From: Nitrospirae bacterium JdFR-86
GTDB lineage: Bacteria; Nitrospirota; Thermodesulfovibrionia; Thermodesulfovibrionales; JdFR-86
Length of the DNA: 64,000 bases
Assembly: GCA_002011815.1 (NCBI GenBank)
Contig: MTOV01000015.1
Coordinates: 197,785-261,784 of the forward strand
Reading direction: 5' to 3'
A model generated the notes under the pieces. The model did no database searches. It saw only the letters and a program-made list of their open reading frames with translations, and was not told where the DNA came from. This document shows positions 1-8,962 of the stretch, one piece after another. Both the position numbers and the translations under genes were made by a program. How positions within the stretch are numbered: the first letter of the stretch is position 1; each line of letters starts with the position of its first letter.

Positions 1-459
1 GCTGAGATTACGCATGCTCCGCCGGCTTTGATAAAAGAGCTTGTAAAAGAGGCGAGAAGCCTTGGTGCAGCGATTGTTGTTGTCCACGGCGAGACTATTG
101 TAGAGCCTGTGGAAACAGGCACAAACAGGGCAGCTATAGAGGCAGGCGCTGATATAATTGCTCATCCCGGACTCATTGAGACCGAGGATATACTTTTTGC
201 AAAAGAAAAAGGTATCGCCCTTGAGATTACATCCAGAAAAGGTCATTCGCTTTCAAACGGATATGTTGCAAAAGAGGCTGTGAAGTTCGGTGTCCCCCTT
301 ACGATAAACACTGATACGCATTCACCTTCTGACCTTATTACAAAGGAGACAGCAAGGAAGATACTGCTTTCAGCAGGCATAGAGGAAAACCGTATAGAGT
401 CTGTTTTTGAAACATCGGTATCAATTCTTGAAAAAGCATTGAGCAGAAGCAATGCCTAA
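1..459 (+). CDS. PHP-domain metal-dependent hydrolase, 5'-truncated by window edge
   Basis: The reading frame is open from base 1, so the N-terminus lies outside the window; 152 codons remain. The visible part starts AEITHAPP and includes HGE, AHPGLIETED, EITSRKG and NTDTHSPSD. The spaced His/Asp/Glu metal ligands are typical of PHP (polymerase and histidinol phosphatase) TIM-barrel proteins annotated as histidinol-phosphatase-like. The substrate cannot be deduced, since many standalone PHP proteins are phosphoesterases without a known target. The next gene overlaps its 3' end by 8 bases, so the two are probably translationally coupled. Confidence 0.8.
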   Translation, partial: AEITHAPPALIKELVKEARSLGAAIVVVHGETIVEPVETGTNRAAIEAGADIIAHPGLIETEDILFAKEKGIALEITSRKGHSLSNGYVAKEAVKFGVPLTINTDTHSPSDLITKETARKILLSAGIEENRIESVFETSVSILEKALSRSNA

Positions 460-1144
460 GCCTATTAAGAAAAGAATAAAAAAGCCAGCAGCCCCTGAAG
501 AAGAGGTAAAGACTCTGGTATCAAAGGCGCGGGAGCGCATCGCCAGAAATCAGAGGCGCATCCTCGTAGCCGTTCTGGTCTTTGCTGTAGTGGTTGTGTC
601 TGTTCTGGGAATTTATTTTTATAGGGGCAGTGTTCAGAGCCGTGCAGAGAGGCTGGAGTACGAGGGCTACAAACTCTACTTCGGACTTTACGAAAGCCAG
701 CCAATGATAGAGGTAGAAAGGCTCACAAAGGCGCTTGAAAGCTTTGAAAAAGCTAACAAGCTCAGAGAGTCTCCGTTTGCACTTTTCTACATTGCAAGTT
801 GTTATTATGAACTCGGCAAATACAAAGAGGCTGTTTCAGCGCTTGAGGAGTTAATACGGAAATTCCCAAGAGACAAGATGTTCATACCGCTTGCATATTA
901 TAAGATGGCAATGGCAGAGGTAAAGGCTGGGGATTCTGCAAAGGCGCTGGAGGTTCTTAATTCGCTTTATACTTACAAGACAGATACATATAAAGACTTT
1001 GCCCTGATAGAGGCGGCAAGACTGCTTGAAAGCATGGGAAGAACAGAAGAGGCAAAGGTGAAATACAAGACCATCGTAGAGCGTTTTCCTCAGTCACCTT
1101 TCTTTGAAGAAGCCAAGTTTAGACTGGAAAAAGAAGAAAGCTAA
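452..1144 (+). CDS. Membrane-anchored TPR protein
   Basis: A 230-aa protein with a basic cytoplasmic N-terminus (about residues 1-35), one hydrophobic helix (about 39-56) and a periplasmic region of tetratricopeptide-like helix pairs (about 65-225, for example FYIASCYYELGKYKEAVSAL). This is the topology of YfgM-like proteins that help periplasmic chaperone networks; that role is family knowledge and is not proven here. The start overlaps the upstream PHP gene by 8 bases. It converges on the MltD-like gene with a 4-base overlap, and no terminator hairpin is visible between them. Confidence 0.75.
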   Translation: MPKPIKKRIKKPAAPEEEVKTLVSKARERIARNQRRILVAVLVFAVVVVSVLGIYFYRGSVQSRAERLEYEGYKLYFGLYESQPMIEVERLTKALESFEKANKLRESPFALFYIASCYYELGKYKEAVSALEELIRKFPRDKMFIPLAYYKMAMAEVKAGDSAKALEVLNSLYTYKTDTYKDFALIEAARLLESMGRTEEAKVKYKTIVERFPQSPFFEEAKFRLEKEES

Positions 1145-2463
1145 TTTCTTCTCAGACTTTTTACCGTTGGCAGGTAAAGTTTCTGTCCGATTCTTATAAG
1201 AGCCTTCTTGTTAATCTTATTAAGACTCATGATTACGCTTGCAGGCACGCCTGTCCGCATGGATATTTTTCCGACTGTGTCCCCTTTCTTGACAGTGTAT
1301 ACCCTGAGTCCAAAGCGTTTTTCAGGCGGAATCTTCGAGAGGTTTTCAAAAAAGATTTCTTTTTTGCCTTTGGGTATCCGGATTGTGTATTTTGGGACAT
1401 TCGGCGGTGTGCTCCATCTTCTCAGTTCAGGGTTCAGGTCTTTTATCCGCTCTGTGGTTGTTTCTGCGCACTTGGCGATTATGTCAAGGGTAAGGGGGCT
1501 GTCGAGCGTAACCTCGTCGTAGACGAAATCCTGCTGGTATTTTAAGCCGTAAAAGCCGTATTTTTCAGGGTTTGCAGCGATAAGCCTTGCGGCTATGAAT
1601 TTCGGAACGTAATTTTTCGTTTCTCTTCTGATATATCTTGTTCTGAGCAGACTCCAGTAATCATTGCTTCTTGTTCTTCTGAGTGCTTTTTTTATTCTTG
1701 CCTCACCGGCGTTGTATGCAGCCATTGCAAGGCTCCATGAGCCGAACATCTCATAAAGCCGCTTGAGATAACTTGCAGCGGCTCTTGTGGATTTCACAGG
1801 GTCTCGTCTTTCGTCCACCCACCAGTCTATTTTCAGTCCGTAGCGTCTTGCAGTAGCCGGGATAAACTGCCACGGACCAGCAGCCTTGCGCCGGGAGTAT
1901 GCACGGGGATTAAAACCGCTTTCTACAAGAGGCAGGTATGCAAGGTCTTCAGGAAGTCCTTCCTCCCTTAGTATGTCTTTCATCATCGGTATGTATCTGC
2001 GGGAACGGCTGAGCCAGTTCGCAAAGCTCTCTTTCATGTTCTTCGTGAATATGGTTATGTAGCGCTTTACAGCCCTGTTTGCTCTGGGTTTTACACTGTA
2101 GGATGCCAGATCAAGTCCTGCCATTATGGGCTTTGCAGGACCAAAAACAGGTTCTTCGGACAGCAATATCTGCGGTTCGTTAAGTCTGCACATTTCGACG
2201 TCTTTGGGACTGAATACCCCTAACGGTCTGAAAGTGCATATCTCATTAAGTTCAAGGTTGAACATTTCTACGTACTTAAAGTCAGGGGGGTTCTGTTCTG
2301 TGCCAGTGCATATCTCCGGAGATTCAGGTATGAGCATTTCTGCCGGCTCAACAGGTATTAGCGTATGCTGAAAAGTTGAGGAATCTGTCAGTATGGAGGC
2401 AAAAACAGGTGTGGTGTATGTCAGAAGTAGTGCTAAAAGCAATAAAAATAATTGTTTTTTCAT
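1141..2463 (-). CDS. MltD-like lytic murein transglycosylase with LysM domain
   Basis: A 440-aa exported enzyme expected to cleave the MurNAc-GlcNAc bond of peptidoglycan. A Sec signal peptide (MKKQLFLLLLALLLTYTTPVFA) opens the protein. An SLT/MltD catalytic domain follows, with ESGFNPRAYS (catalytic Glu), AAGPWQFIPATARRYGL and MAAYNAGEARI. One LysM repeat (VYTVKKGDTVGKIS...) binds the wall near the C-terminus. I chose the ATG at 2463 because the signal peptide begins there; the open frame runs to 2784 but that stretch lies over the bamA start. It is divergent from bamA with about 100 bases between the starts. Confidence 0.88.
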   Translation of the reverse strand: MKKQLFLLLLALLLTYTTPVFASILTDSSTFQHTLIPVEPAEMLIPESPEICTGTEQNPPDFKYVEMFNLELNEICTFRPLGVFSPKDVEMCRLNEPQILLSEEPVFGPAKPIMAGLDLASYSVKPRANRAVKRYITIFTKNMKESFANWLSRSRRYIPMMKDILREEGLPEDLAYLPLVESGFNPRAYSRRKAAGPWQFIPATARRYGLKIDWWVDERRDPVKSTRAAASYLKRLYEMFGSWSLAMAAYNAGEARIKKALRRTRSNDYWSLLRTRYIRRETKNYVPKFIAARLIAANPEKYGFYGLKYQQDFVYDEVTLDSPLTLDIIAKCAETTTERIKDLNPELRRWSTPPNVPKYTIRIPKGKKEIFFENLSKIPPEKRFGLRVYTVKKGDTVGKISMRTGVPASVIMSLNKINKKALIRIGQKLYLPTVKSLRRN

Positions 2464-2563
2464 GCCATTATTTTCACCAAGGCTTAAAAGATTGTCAAGT
2501 TTGGCGCTGGATGATTCTTTGACAGAACAGAGTTCAGAAAGATATACTACAAGCCGACGTAAG

Positions 2564-4813
2564 ATGCAAAACTCCACGTCAGTAAGAACCCTTATTGCTG
2601 TTATTACCATCCTGTTAGCCTTGATGTTTTCGGAAGCTGCCGGGGCCCAGGATATGCCCTTGGTGAATGCGATAGAGGTCAAGGGGCTAAAAAGGATAGG
2701 AGAGGGAGTAGTCCGTGGAAAGATAACGCAGCAAGCCGGTGAACTACTCTCGGATGAAAAAGTCTCTGATGACATAAAAGCCATCTATAAGCTTGGTTAT
2801 TTCGAAGATGTGAGAGCCGAAGTAGAGCCTTTTGAAGGCGGGGTTAAACTCATTTATGTCGTCAGGGAAAAACCTGCCATCGTGTCGGTGGACTTTCAGG
2901 GCAATGACAAGATTGAAGACTCCAAGCTAAGAGAGGCAGTGACAATAACCCCCGGCTCTATATCCGACACTGTGCTTATACAGCGCAACGCGGATAAACT
3001 GCGTGCCCTTTACGAAGAAAAAGGATATGCACTTGCACTGGTTGTGCCTGTGTTAAGGCGGGTGGGTGAAGACCGCCTCTCCCTGACCTATCAGATACAG
3101 GAAGGCCCAAGAGTCAAGATAAAGAGCATAAAGATACTGGGAAACAAGGCAATATCCGCACGCAAGATAAAAAAGGTCATGAAGACCTCCAGAAGATGGT
3201 TTCTGTCCTTTCTGACAGGAAGCGGCTATTATGAAAAAACCAAATTATCTGCTGACATCGAAAAAATAAGAGACCTTTATTATGACAAGGGATTTGTAAA
3301 GGTAGTGGTCTCTGAGCCGACTATTGAACTCACAGAGGACAGAAAATGGATGACAATAACTATCCAGATTTCTGAAGGTGAGCAATTCAGGATATCTGCG
3401 ATAGAGTTCTCAGGCAATACGGTGTTTACTGATGAGCAGTTAAGGGAAAAGATAGAGTCTGCCGAAGGTAATTTTCTCAGCAGAAGGCTTTTAGGGGCTG
3501 ACGTGGCTTCATTGACTGAGATGTATTCTGACAAAGGGTATGCAATGGTTAGCATTTATCCTGATATAATGCTTGATGAGGGCAGGAATCAGGCTAAGGT
3601 GATTTTTAGAATTTCAGAAGGTGACATTTACCGGGTCGGAAGGATAGAGATTTTCGGCAACCAGAGGACAAGAGACAAGGTCATAAGAAGGGAAATGAAG
3701 CTTAACGAAGGGGATGTCTTCAGCGGTAGTCTTCTCAGAAAGAGCTATCGAAGGATTAACAACCTGAACTTTTTTGAAGAAGTGGTTCTTGAACCCAAAC
3801 CCGATCCTGAGAGAAAGACCCTCGACATAGACATAAAGGTCAAGGAGAGGCAAACCGGCTTTTTAAGCGTAGGCGGTGGATACAGTTCTGTTGACAGGTT
3901 TATAGGTATGATTGATTTAACACAGGGGAATCTCGGTGGAAGAGGACAATACATAAAACTCAAATCAGAGTTTGGCAGCAGGTCTTCTTTTTATGAGTTT
4001 TCCTTTACTGACCCCTGGTTTCTGGACAAGCCCGTGTCGTTCACTACAAGTATTTTCAACACAAGAAGGGAATACACCAATTACAACAAGCGAGCCAGCG
4101 GCTTTATGTTCGGATTCGGCAAGGAGTTTCGTGAATACTGGAAGGCTAATATCTCGTATAGTTTTGAAAAGGCTACCATATTCGATGTAGAAGAGACAGC
4201 ATCTGATATCATAAAAGAACAGGAGGGTTCAAGAACGACAAGCAGTGTGTCGGCATCTCTTGCAAGGGACTCAAGGGATAACTTTCTTGACCCGCACACA
4301 GGTTCAAGAAATGTCCTGTCTGTAAAGTATGCAGGTATAGGCGGGGATAATAAGTTTTTCAGGGGGGGAGTGGATTCTACATGGTTTGTGCCGATTGGCA
4401 CTACAACACTTGCATTCAGAGGTCGTTATGGTTATGCCACCGGACTTTTCGGCGAAAAACTCCCTCTTTATGAACGTTTCTATGTCGGAGGCATATACAC
4501 TGTAAGAGGACTTGGTTTTGGACAAGCCGGTCCAAAGGCTGAGGACGGCGCTCCCATAGGCGGCACCAAAAGGATTATATTCAACGTGGACTATACTTTC
4601 CCGCTGATATCCGCAGTCAGGCTTAAAGGAGTTGTCTTCTTCGATGCAGGAACTGCATATGACGACCATGTAAAACTGAGGTATACCACAGGTTTCGGCG
4701 TAAGATGGATATCCCCGATAGGACCCTTAAGGCTGGAATGGGGTAAGAATCTTGAACCTCAACCAGGAGAAGCGGACAGCAGATGGGAGTTTGCCATCGG
4801 AACGTTCTTCTGA
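2564..4813 (+). CDS. bamA: Outer membrane protein assembly factor BamA
   Basis: A 749-aa Omp85 protein that inserts beta-barrel proteins into the outer membrane. A signal peptide ending near SEAAGAQ is followed by POTRA repeats (first begins NAIEVKGLKRIGEG; others near ILGNKAISARKIKK, FSGNTVFTDEQL and IFGNQRTRDKVI). The C-terminal barrel has the conserved VRGLGFG loop motif and ends in aromatic FAIGTFF. The ATG at 2564 begins the signal peptide; the open frame upstream to 2393 would destroy it. It heads the envelope operon with ompH, lpxD, fabZ and lpxA, the standard arrangement in Gram-negatives. Confidence 0.95.
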   Translation: MQNSTSVRTLIAVITILLALMFSEAAGAQDMPLVNAIEVKGLKRIGEGVVRGKITQQAGELLSDEKVSDDIKAIYKLGYFEDVRAEVEPFEGGVKLIYVVREKPAIVSVDFQGNDKIEDSKLREAVTITPGSISDTVLIQRNADKLRALYEEKGYALALVVPVLRRVGEDRLSLTYQIQEGPRVKIKSIKILGNKAISARKIKKVMKTSRRWFLSFLTGSGYYEKTKLSADIEKIRDLYYDKGFVKVVVSEPTIELTEDRKWMTITIQISEGEQFRISAIEFSGNTVFTDEQLREKIESAEGNFLSRRLLGADVASLTEMYSDKGYAMVSIYPDIMLDEGRNQAKVIFRISEGDIYRVGRIEIFGNQRTRDKVIRREMKLNEGDVFSGSLLRKSYRRINNLNFFEEVVLEPKPDPERKTLDIDIKVKERQTGFLSVGGGYSSVDRFIGMIDLTQGNLGGRGQYIKLKSEFGSRSSFYEFSFTDPWFLDKPVSFTTSIFNTRREYTNYNKRASGFMFGFGKEFREYWKANISYSFEKATIFDVEETASDIIKEQEGSRTTSSVSASLARDSRDNFLDPHTGSRNVLSVKYAGIGGDNKFFRGGVDSTWFVPIGTTTLAFRGRYGYATGLFGEKLPLYERFYVGGIYTVRGLGFGQAGPKAEDGAPIGGTKRIIFNVDYTFPLISAVRLKGVVFFDAGTAYDDHVKLRYTTGFGVRWISPIGPLRLEWGKNLEPQPGEADSRWEFAIGTFF

Positions 4814-4836
4814 TTTGAAATTTAAAAGGAGGGGAA

Positions 4837-5418
4837 ATGAAAAAGCTGCTGGTCTTATTTTTTGTGCTCTTTGTTATTCCCTCTTATGCGGTCTCAGCAC
4901 AAGAGGTGAAGATTGGGTTTGTTGATCTGCAACGTGCCCTTAATGAGTCGGAAGCTGGAAAGAAGGCAAAAGCTGAACTTGAAACGATTATAAAAGAGAA
5001 ACAGTCCCAGATAGATGAAAAAATAATGCGTAAGGAGAAAATCAGGAAAGAGCTGGAAATGCAGGCAACCGTGCTTTCTGAAAATGCTATAAGACAGAGA
5101 CAGGATGAACTGGATAGAATGGAACGCGATATTCAAAGGCTCATAGACGACTCCAATGCAGAAATCCAGAGACGGCAGAGACAGATGGAGCTGTCTATAC
5201 TTAAGGAATTGGATGCTATAATAACCGAACTTGGAAAGGAAGAAGGATATACCATCATTCTGCCGGCAGAGGTGATATTGTATTCCGGGGAAGGGACAGA
5301 TATTACAGACCGTGTGATTGAAAAATACGACAAGTCAAAAAGCAGTTCGCACAAACAGAATACGACTTCAGAGGAATCAAATAATCCAGCCGGCAAGCCT
5401 GAAGAGACAGGGAAATGA
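4837..5418 (+). CDS. OmpH/Skp family periplasmic chaperone
   Basis: A 193-aa protein with a signal peptide (MKKLLVLFFVLFVIPSYAVSA). The core begins EVKIGFVDLQRALNESEAG, the Skp signature, followed by a long charged coiled coil (about residues 45-120) expected to form the tentacles that hold unfolded outer-membrane proteins. After the closing beta region it carries a Ser/Asn/Glu-rich tail of about 30 residues that is longer than in classic Skp. It sits between bamA and lpxD, the usual position. Its end overlaps the lpxD start by 4 bases and a good GGAGG site precedes it. Confidence 0.9.
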   Translation: MKKLLVLFFVLFVIPSYAVSAQEVKIGFVDLQRALNESEAGKKAKAELETIIKEKQSQIDEKIMRKEKIRKELEMQATVLSENAIRQRQDELDRMERDIQRLIDDSNAEIQRRQRQMELSILKELDAIITELGKEEGYTIILPAEVILYSGEGTDITDRVIEKYDKSKSSSHKQNTTSEESNNPAGKPEETGK

Positions 5419-6440
5419 AGCTAAAGGACATAGCTGCATTGCTTGAAGGCGAAATAATCGGCACTTCTGATGTGGACATAAAAGGTGTTGCAGGGCTTGA
5501 AGACGCCGAAGAAGGCGATATAACTTTTATTGCTGACAAAAAACACATAGCCCAGGCATTAAAGACCAAAGCGTCCTGCATAATGGTTAAGGATGTGATA
5601 CCCGATACCGACAAGGTGCAGCTTAAGGTCTCAGACCCTTATTTTGCGTTTGTAAGACTGCTCGAGCACTTCTATGTTAAGCCTCAGGAGCCAGCAGGTA
5701 TAAGCAAGCTTGCGTTTGTAGGGGAAGATGTGTCATTCGGAGACAATGTCTCTGTGTATGCATTTGCTTATATCTCGGACGGTGTTTCAGTCGGCAGGAA
5801 TACTGTAGTCTCTCCAGGTGTGTTTTTGGGCAGGGGTGTAAAGGTTGGCGAAGACTGTTTAATCTATCCGAATGTTGTTATAAGAGAGGGAGTAACGATT
5901 GGAAACCGGGTTATAATTCATGCGGGTGCGGTTGTCGGCTCTGATGGTTTCGGTTATGTCCAGCGTGAGGGCAGGCATCATAAGATACCTCAGGTTGGAG
6001 GCGTTGTGATAGGGGATGACGTGGAGATAGGAGCCAATGTTACGATTGACCGTGCGACAACCGGCACTACTGAGATAGGCAAAGGCACCAAGATAGACAA
6101 TCTTGTGCAGGTTGCACACAACGTAAAAATAGGTGATAACTCGGTTATTGTTGCACAGGTAGGCATTGGCGGAAGCACGCGCATAGGAGGCTCGGTAATG
6201 GTGGGTGGTCAGGTGGGTATTGCCGACCACGTGAACATAGAGAGCGGTTCAATGATAGGGGCACAGTCAGGTGTGATGAGCAACCTCCCCAGAGGAGTTT
6301 ATTCAGGCACACCTGTAATTCCCCACAGGGATTGGCTTAAATCTGTAAGTCTGTTTGCAAGGCTTCCTGAACTCAACAGGAGGATAAAAGCACTCGAGGA
6401 AAAGCTTGAGGAATTTGAAAGGAGGCAGGGCAATGATTGA
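5415..6440 (+). CDS. lpxD: UDP-3-O-acylglucosamine N-acyltransferase LpxD
   Basis: A 341-aa enzyme that adds the second hydroxyacyl chain in lipid A synthesis. The N-terminal UDP-binding domain (about 1-100) is followed by a left-handed parallel beta helix of hexapeptide repeats (about 100-290, for example [14 protein letters not shown]) and a C-terminal helix. The [17 protein letters not shown] segment and the [10 protein letters not shown] catalytic-His region are diagnostic. It overlaps ompH by 4 bases (ATGA) and the following fabZ by 8 bases. Confidence 0.95.
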   Translation: MKLKDIAALLEGEIIGTSDVDIKGVAGLEDAEEGDITFIADKKHIAQALKTKASCIMVKDVIPDTDKVQLKVSDPYFAFVRLLEHFYVKPQEPAGISKLAFVGEDVSFGDNVSVYAFAYISDGVSVGRNTVVSPGVFLGRGVKVGEDCLIYPNVVIREGVTIGNRVIIHAGAVVGSDGFGYVQREGRHHKIPQVGGVVIGDDVEIGANVTIDRATTGTTEIGKGTKIDNLVQVAHNVKIGDNSVIVAQVGIGGSTRIGGSVMVGGQVGIADHVNIESGSMIGAQSGVMSNLPRGVYSGTPVIPHRDWLKSVSLFARLPELNRRIKALEEKLEEFERRQGND

Positions 6441-6867
6441 TATTAAGCAGATAATGGACATTCTGCCGCACAGATACCCTTTCTTGCTTGTAGACAGAGT
6501 GATATCAGTGGAAAAAGGCGTAAAGATAGTCGGCATAAAAAACGTAACTTTTAATGAGCCTTTTTTCCAGGGGCACTTTCCGGGAAACCCGATTATGCCC
6601 GGTGTCCTGATAGTCGAGGCTATGGCGCAAGCAGCAGGCATCCTTGCCTTTCGCTCTTCAGAGACGGAATCCAAAGGGGTTTATTTTATGAGCATCGAGA
6701 AGGCAAAATTCAGAAAGCCTGTCGTGCCCGGAGACCAGATGATTCTTGAGGTATCTCTGCTTCAGCGCCGGAGCAACGTCTGGAGGTTTTCAGGCATCGC
6801 TAAAGTTGACGACAAGGTCGTCTCTGAAGCCGAATTTACAGCAATGACAACAGACAAGGAGATATAA
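6433..6867 (+). CDS. fabZ: 3-hydroxyacyl-ACP dehydratase FabZ
   Basis: A 144-aa hot-dog-fold dehydratase of type II fatty acid synthesis. [14 protein letters not shown] opens the fold, and [20 protein letters not shown] contains the catalytic His and Glu. The ATG at 6433 follows a GGAGG at 6421 and gives the normal FabZ length; an upstream in-frame start at 6406 would add nine residues inside lpxD. The lpxD-fabZ-lpxA order links fatty acid and lipid A synthesis from shared hydroxyacyl-ACP. Confidence 0.95.
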   Translation: MIDIKQIMDILPHRYPFLLVDRVISVEKGVKIVGIKNVTFNEPFFQGHFPGNPIMPGVLIVEAMAQAAGILAFRSSETESKGVYFMSIEKAKFRKPVVPGDQMILEVSLLQRRSNVWRFSGIAKVDDKVVSEAEFTAMTTDKEI

Positions 6868-7649
6868 TGGCAACAGAGATACATCCGACTGCAATTGTAC
6901 ACGAAGGCGCTTCCCTGGACGAAGATGTGACCATAGGCCCTTACTGTATTGTCGGCAAAGGCGTTAAAATCGGCAAATCAAGCAGGCTTATATCGAACGT
7001 CGTTATAGAGGGCAATACAGAGGTAGGGGAGAACTGCAGTATATATCCGTTTGCAACGATAGGTCTGCCTCCTCAGGACTTGAAATACAAGGGTGAGGAT
7101 ACGGCTGTCAGAATCGGCAACAACAACATAATAAGGGAGTATGTCTCGATACACAGGGCATCTGTGAGCGGCGACGGTTCAACAGCCATAGGGGATGACA
7201 ATTTCATCATGGCATATGTCCACATTGCCCATGACTGCAAGATAGGAAGCCATGTCATCATGGCAAACAGTGTGGGGCTTTCAGGACATACAACTGTTGA
7301 AGACTATGTAGTTATAGGCGGAATGGTTGGAGTGCACCAGCACACAAGAATCGGAGCATATGCAATGGTAGGCGGTTTCAGCCGTATAGTGCAGGACATC
7401 CCGCCATACATGATTGCCGCAGGAACTGAAAAGGCAAAGCTCTACGGACTGAATACCATAGGGCTCAAGAGAAACGGCTTCTCTGATGAGACAATAAACG
7501 AGCTTAAGAAGGCGTATAAGATACTCTTCAGGGAAAAACTCTCTCTTAAAGACGCAATCAAGAAGGTTCAGGAAGAACTCCCCTACACGGACGAGATAAA
7601 GCGGCTTATCGAATTCATCCTGAAGAACAAACGCGGTATATGCAGATAA
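6867..7649 (+). CDS. lpxA: UDP-N-acetylglucosamine acyltransferase LpxA
   Basis: A 260-aa enzyme catalysing the first acylation of lipid A synthesis. It has hexapeptide-repeat beta-helix turns from the N-terminus (IHPTAIVHEGASLDEDVTIGPYCIVG), then AYVHIAHDCKIGSHVIMAN with the catalytic His. The C-terminal helical domain (GLNTIGLKRNGFSDETI) is diagnostic for LpxA. Its start codon overlaps the fabZ stop by one base. Confidence 0.95.
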   Translation: MATEIHPTAIVHEGASLDEDVTIGPYCIVGKGVKIGKSSRLISNVVIEGNTEVGENCSIYPFATIGLPPQDLKYKGEDTAVRIGNNNIIREYVSIHRASVSGDGSTAIGDDNFIMAYVHIAHDCKIGSHVIMANSVGLSGHTTVEDYVVIGGMVGVHQHTRIGAYAMVGGFSRIVQDIPPYMIAAGTEKAKLYGLNTIGLKRNGFSDETINELKKAYKILFREKLSLKDAIKKVQEELPYTDEIKRLIEFILKNKRGICR

Positions 7650-7691
7650 CTGAAAGGTTGCCTTCCGCCTGCCGCCGGTGTTTATGATGCA

Positions 7692-8501
7692 ATGAAGGTG
7701 CTAGGACTTATCGCAGGACAGGGCGAACTGCCAAGGGCTGTTGCAATGGATGCAAGGGCAAAGGGCTACAAGGTGGTGGCTGTGGCTCTGGATTCTCTTG
7801 CAGATGACTCCCTTGAGTCCTGCGTGGATGTAATGGGCAGGTTTAACGTCGGCAAGGTCGGCAAGATAATCGAATTTCTCAAGAAGAACAACGTCAAAGA
7901 AACAGTAATGGCAGGCAAGGTTCCAAAAAGCCTGCTTTATAAAGGGGATATTAAACTTGACCTTAAGGCGATAAAGCTTCTTTTTTCTCTTAAAGACAGA
8001 AGAGACGACTCAATACTGCTTGCCGCATCAAAAGAGCTTGAAAAGCACGGCATAAGGCTTCTTGACATGACGGATTTTTGCTCCGGGCTTCTCACACCAG
8101 AAGGTGTCCTTACTTCTACCAAACCGAGCAGAAGCGAGTGGAAGGACATAAAGTTCGGCTTCAAGATGGCAAAAGAAATCGGAAGGCTTGACATCGGACA
8201 GACAGTGGTCGTAAAAGAGCAGGCTGTAATGGCTGTCGAAGCCATAGAGGGCACGGACGAGGCTATAAGGAGGGGAGGCAGGCTTGCAAACGGAGGAGCG
8301 ACTGTGGTGAAAGTCAGTAAGCCAGAGCAGGATATGAGGTTCGATGTGCCTGTCGTAGGTATGAAAACGCTTCAGACGATGATAGAGGCGAAAATCAGAG
8401 TATTGGCAGTGGAGGCAGGCAAAAGCATATTCCTTCAGAGGGATGAGTTCATAAAAGAGGCTGAAGAGGCAGGTATAACAGTCGTCGGCTACAGGGGTTA
8501 A
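7692..8501 (+). CDS. lpxI: UDP-2,3-diacylglucosamine pyrophosphatase LpxI
   Basis: A 269-aa protein of the LpxI family (formerly DUF1009), which makes lipid X in organisms that lack LpxH. It opens LGLIAGQGELPRAVA and carries GTDEAIRRGG and KVSKPEQDMRFDVPVVG, both family hallmarks. It continues the lipid A operon 42 bases after lpxA. The following DUF488 gene starts on its stop codon (TAATG). Confidence 0.9.
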   Translation: MKVLGLIAGQGELPRAVAMDARAKGYKVVAVALDSLADDSLESCVDVMGRFNVGKVGKIIEFLKKNNVKETVMAGKVPKSLLYKGDIKLDLKAIKLLFSLKDRRDDSILLAASKELEKHGIRLLDMTDFCSGLLTPEGVLTSTKPSRSEWKDIKFGFKMAKEIGRLDIGQTVVVKEQAVMAVEAIEGTDEAIRRGGRLANGGATVVKVSKPEQDMRFDVPVVGMKTLQTMIEAKIRVLAVEAGKSIFLQRDEFIKEAEEAGITVVGYRG

Positions 8502-8947
8502 TGGCCCTTAAAAGAATCTATACACTTGGCACTAACAGACGCACTGAAGAGGACTTCATCGAGATACTCCTTTCTTACGGCATCGAATGCCTCATTGATG
8601 TAAGAAGCTTTCCAAAAAGCAAGATTGAGACGTTCTCAAAAGAAAACCTTGCCCCTTTGCTTGAGGTAAACGGTATTGAATACGTATGGCTCGGCAGGGA
8701 ACTCGGCGGCTTCAGAAAAGGCGGATATCTTGCTTATACAGAAACAGAGGAATTTAAGAGCGGCATTAGTAAGGTGGAGTCCATTGCCGGGAAGAAAGTT
8801 TCTGTATTGGTGTGTGCTGAGCGGTTTCCGTGGAAGTGCCACAGAAGGTGGATAGCAAGAGAACTTCAGTCAAGAGACTGGCTTGTGGAGCACATCATTG
8901 ACAAGGGAAAGGTATGGATTCCCAGGGAGGCACAGCCCCTTTTTTAA
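8501..8947 (+). CDS. DUF488 domain protein
   Basis: A 148-aa protein of the DUF488 family. It opens IYTLGTNRRTEEDFIEIL and has the conserved LIDVRSFPKSK segment and the CAERFPWKCHRRWIA cysteine/basic motif near the C-terminus. The family has no well-established biochemical role. Its start overlaps the lpxI stop by one base, so it is co-transcribed with the lipid A genes, which may be coincidental. It converges on the phosphorylase gene 15 bases away. Confidence 0.8.
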   Translation: MALKRIYTLGTNRRTEEDFIEILLSYGIECLIDVRSFPKSKIETFSKENLAPLLEVNGIEYVWLGRELGGFRKGGYLAYTETEEFKSGISKVESIAGKKVSVLVCAERFPWKCHRRWIARELQSRDWLVEHIIDKGKVWIPREAQPLF

Positions 8948-8962
8948 ATGCCGGCGGTTTTC

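Noticed and set aside
2393-2563. N-terminal extension of the bamA frame
   Set aside because: It is antisense to the MltD signal peptide and would bury the BamA signal sequence.
2464-2784. N-terminal extension of the MltD-like frame over bamA
   Set aside because: The signal peptide begins at 2463; the extension is antisense to bamA and has no protein-like features.
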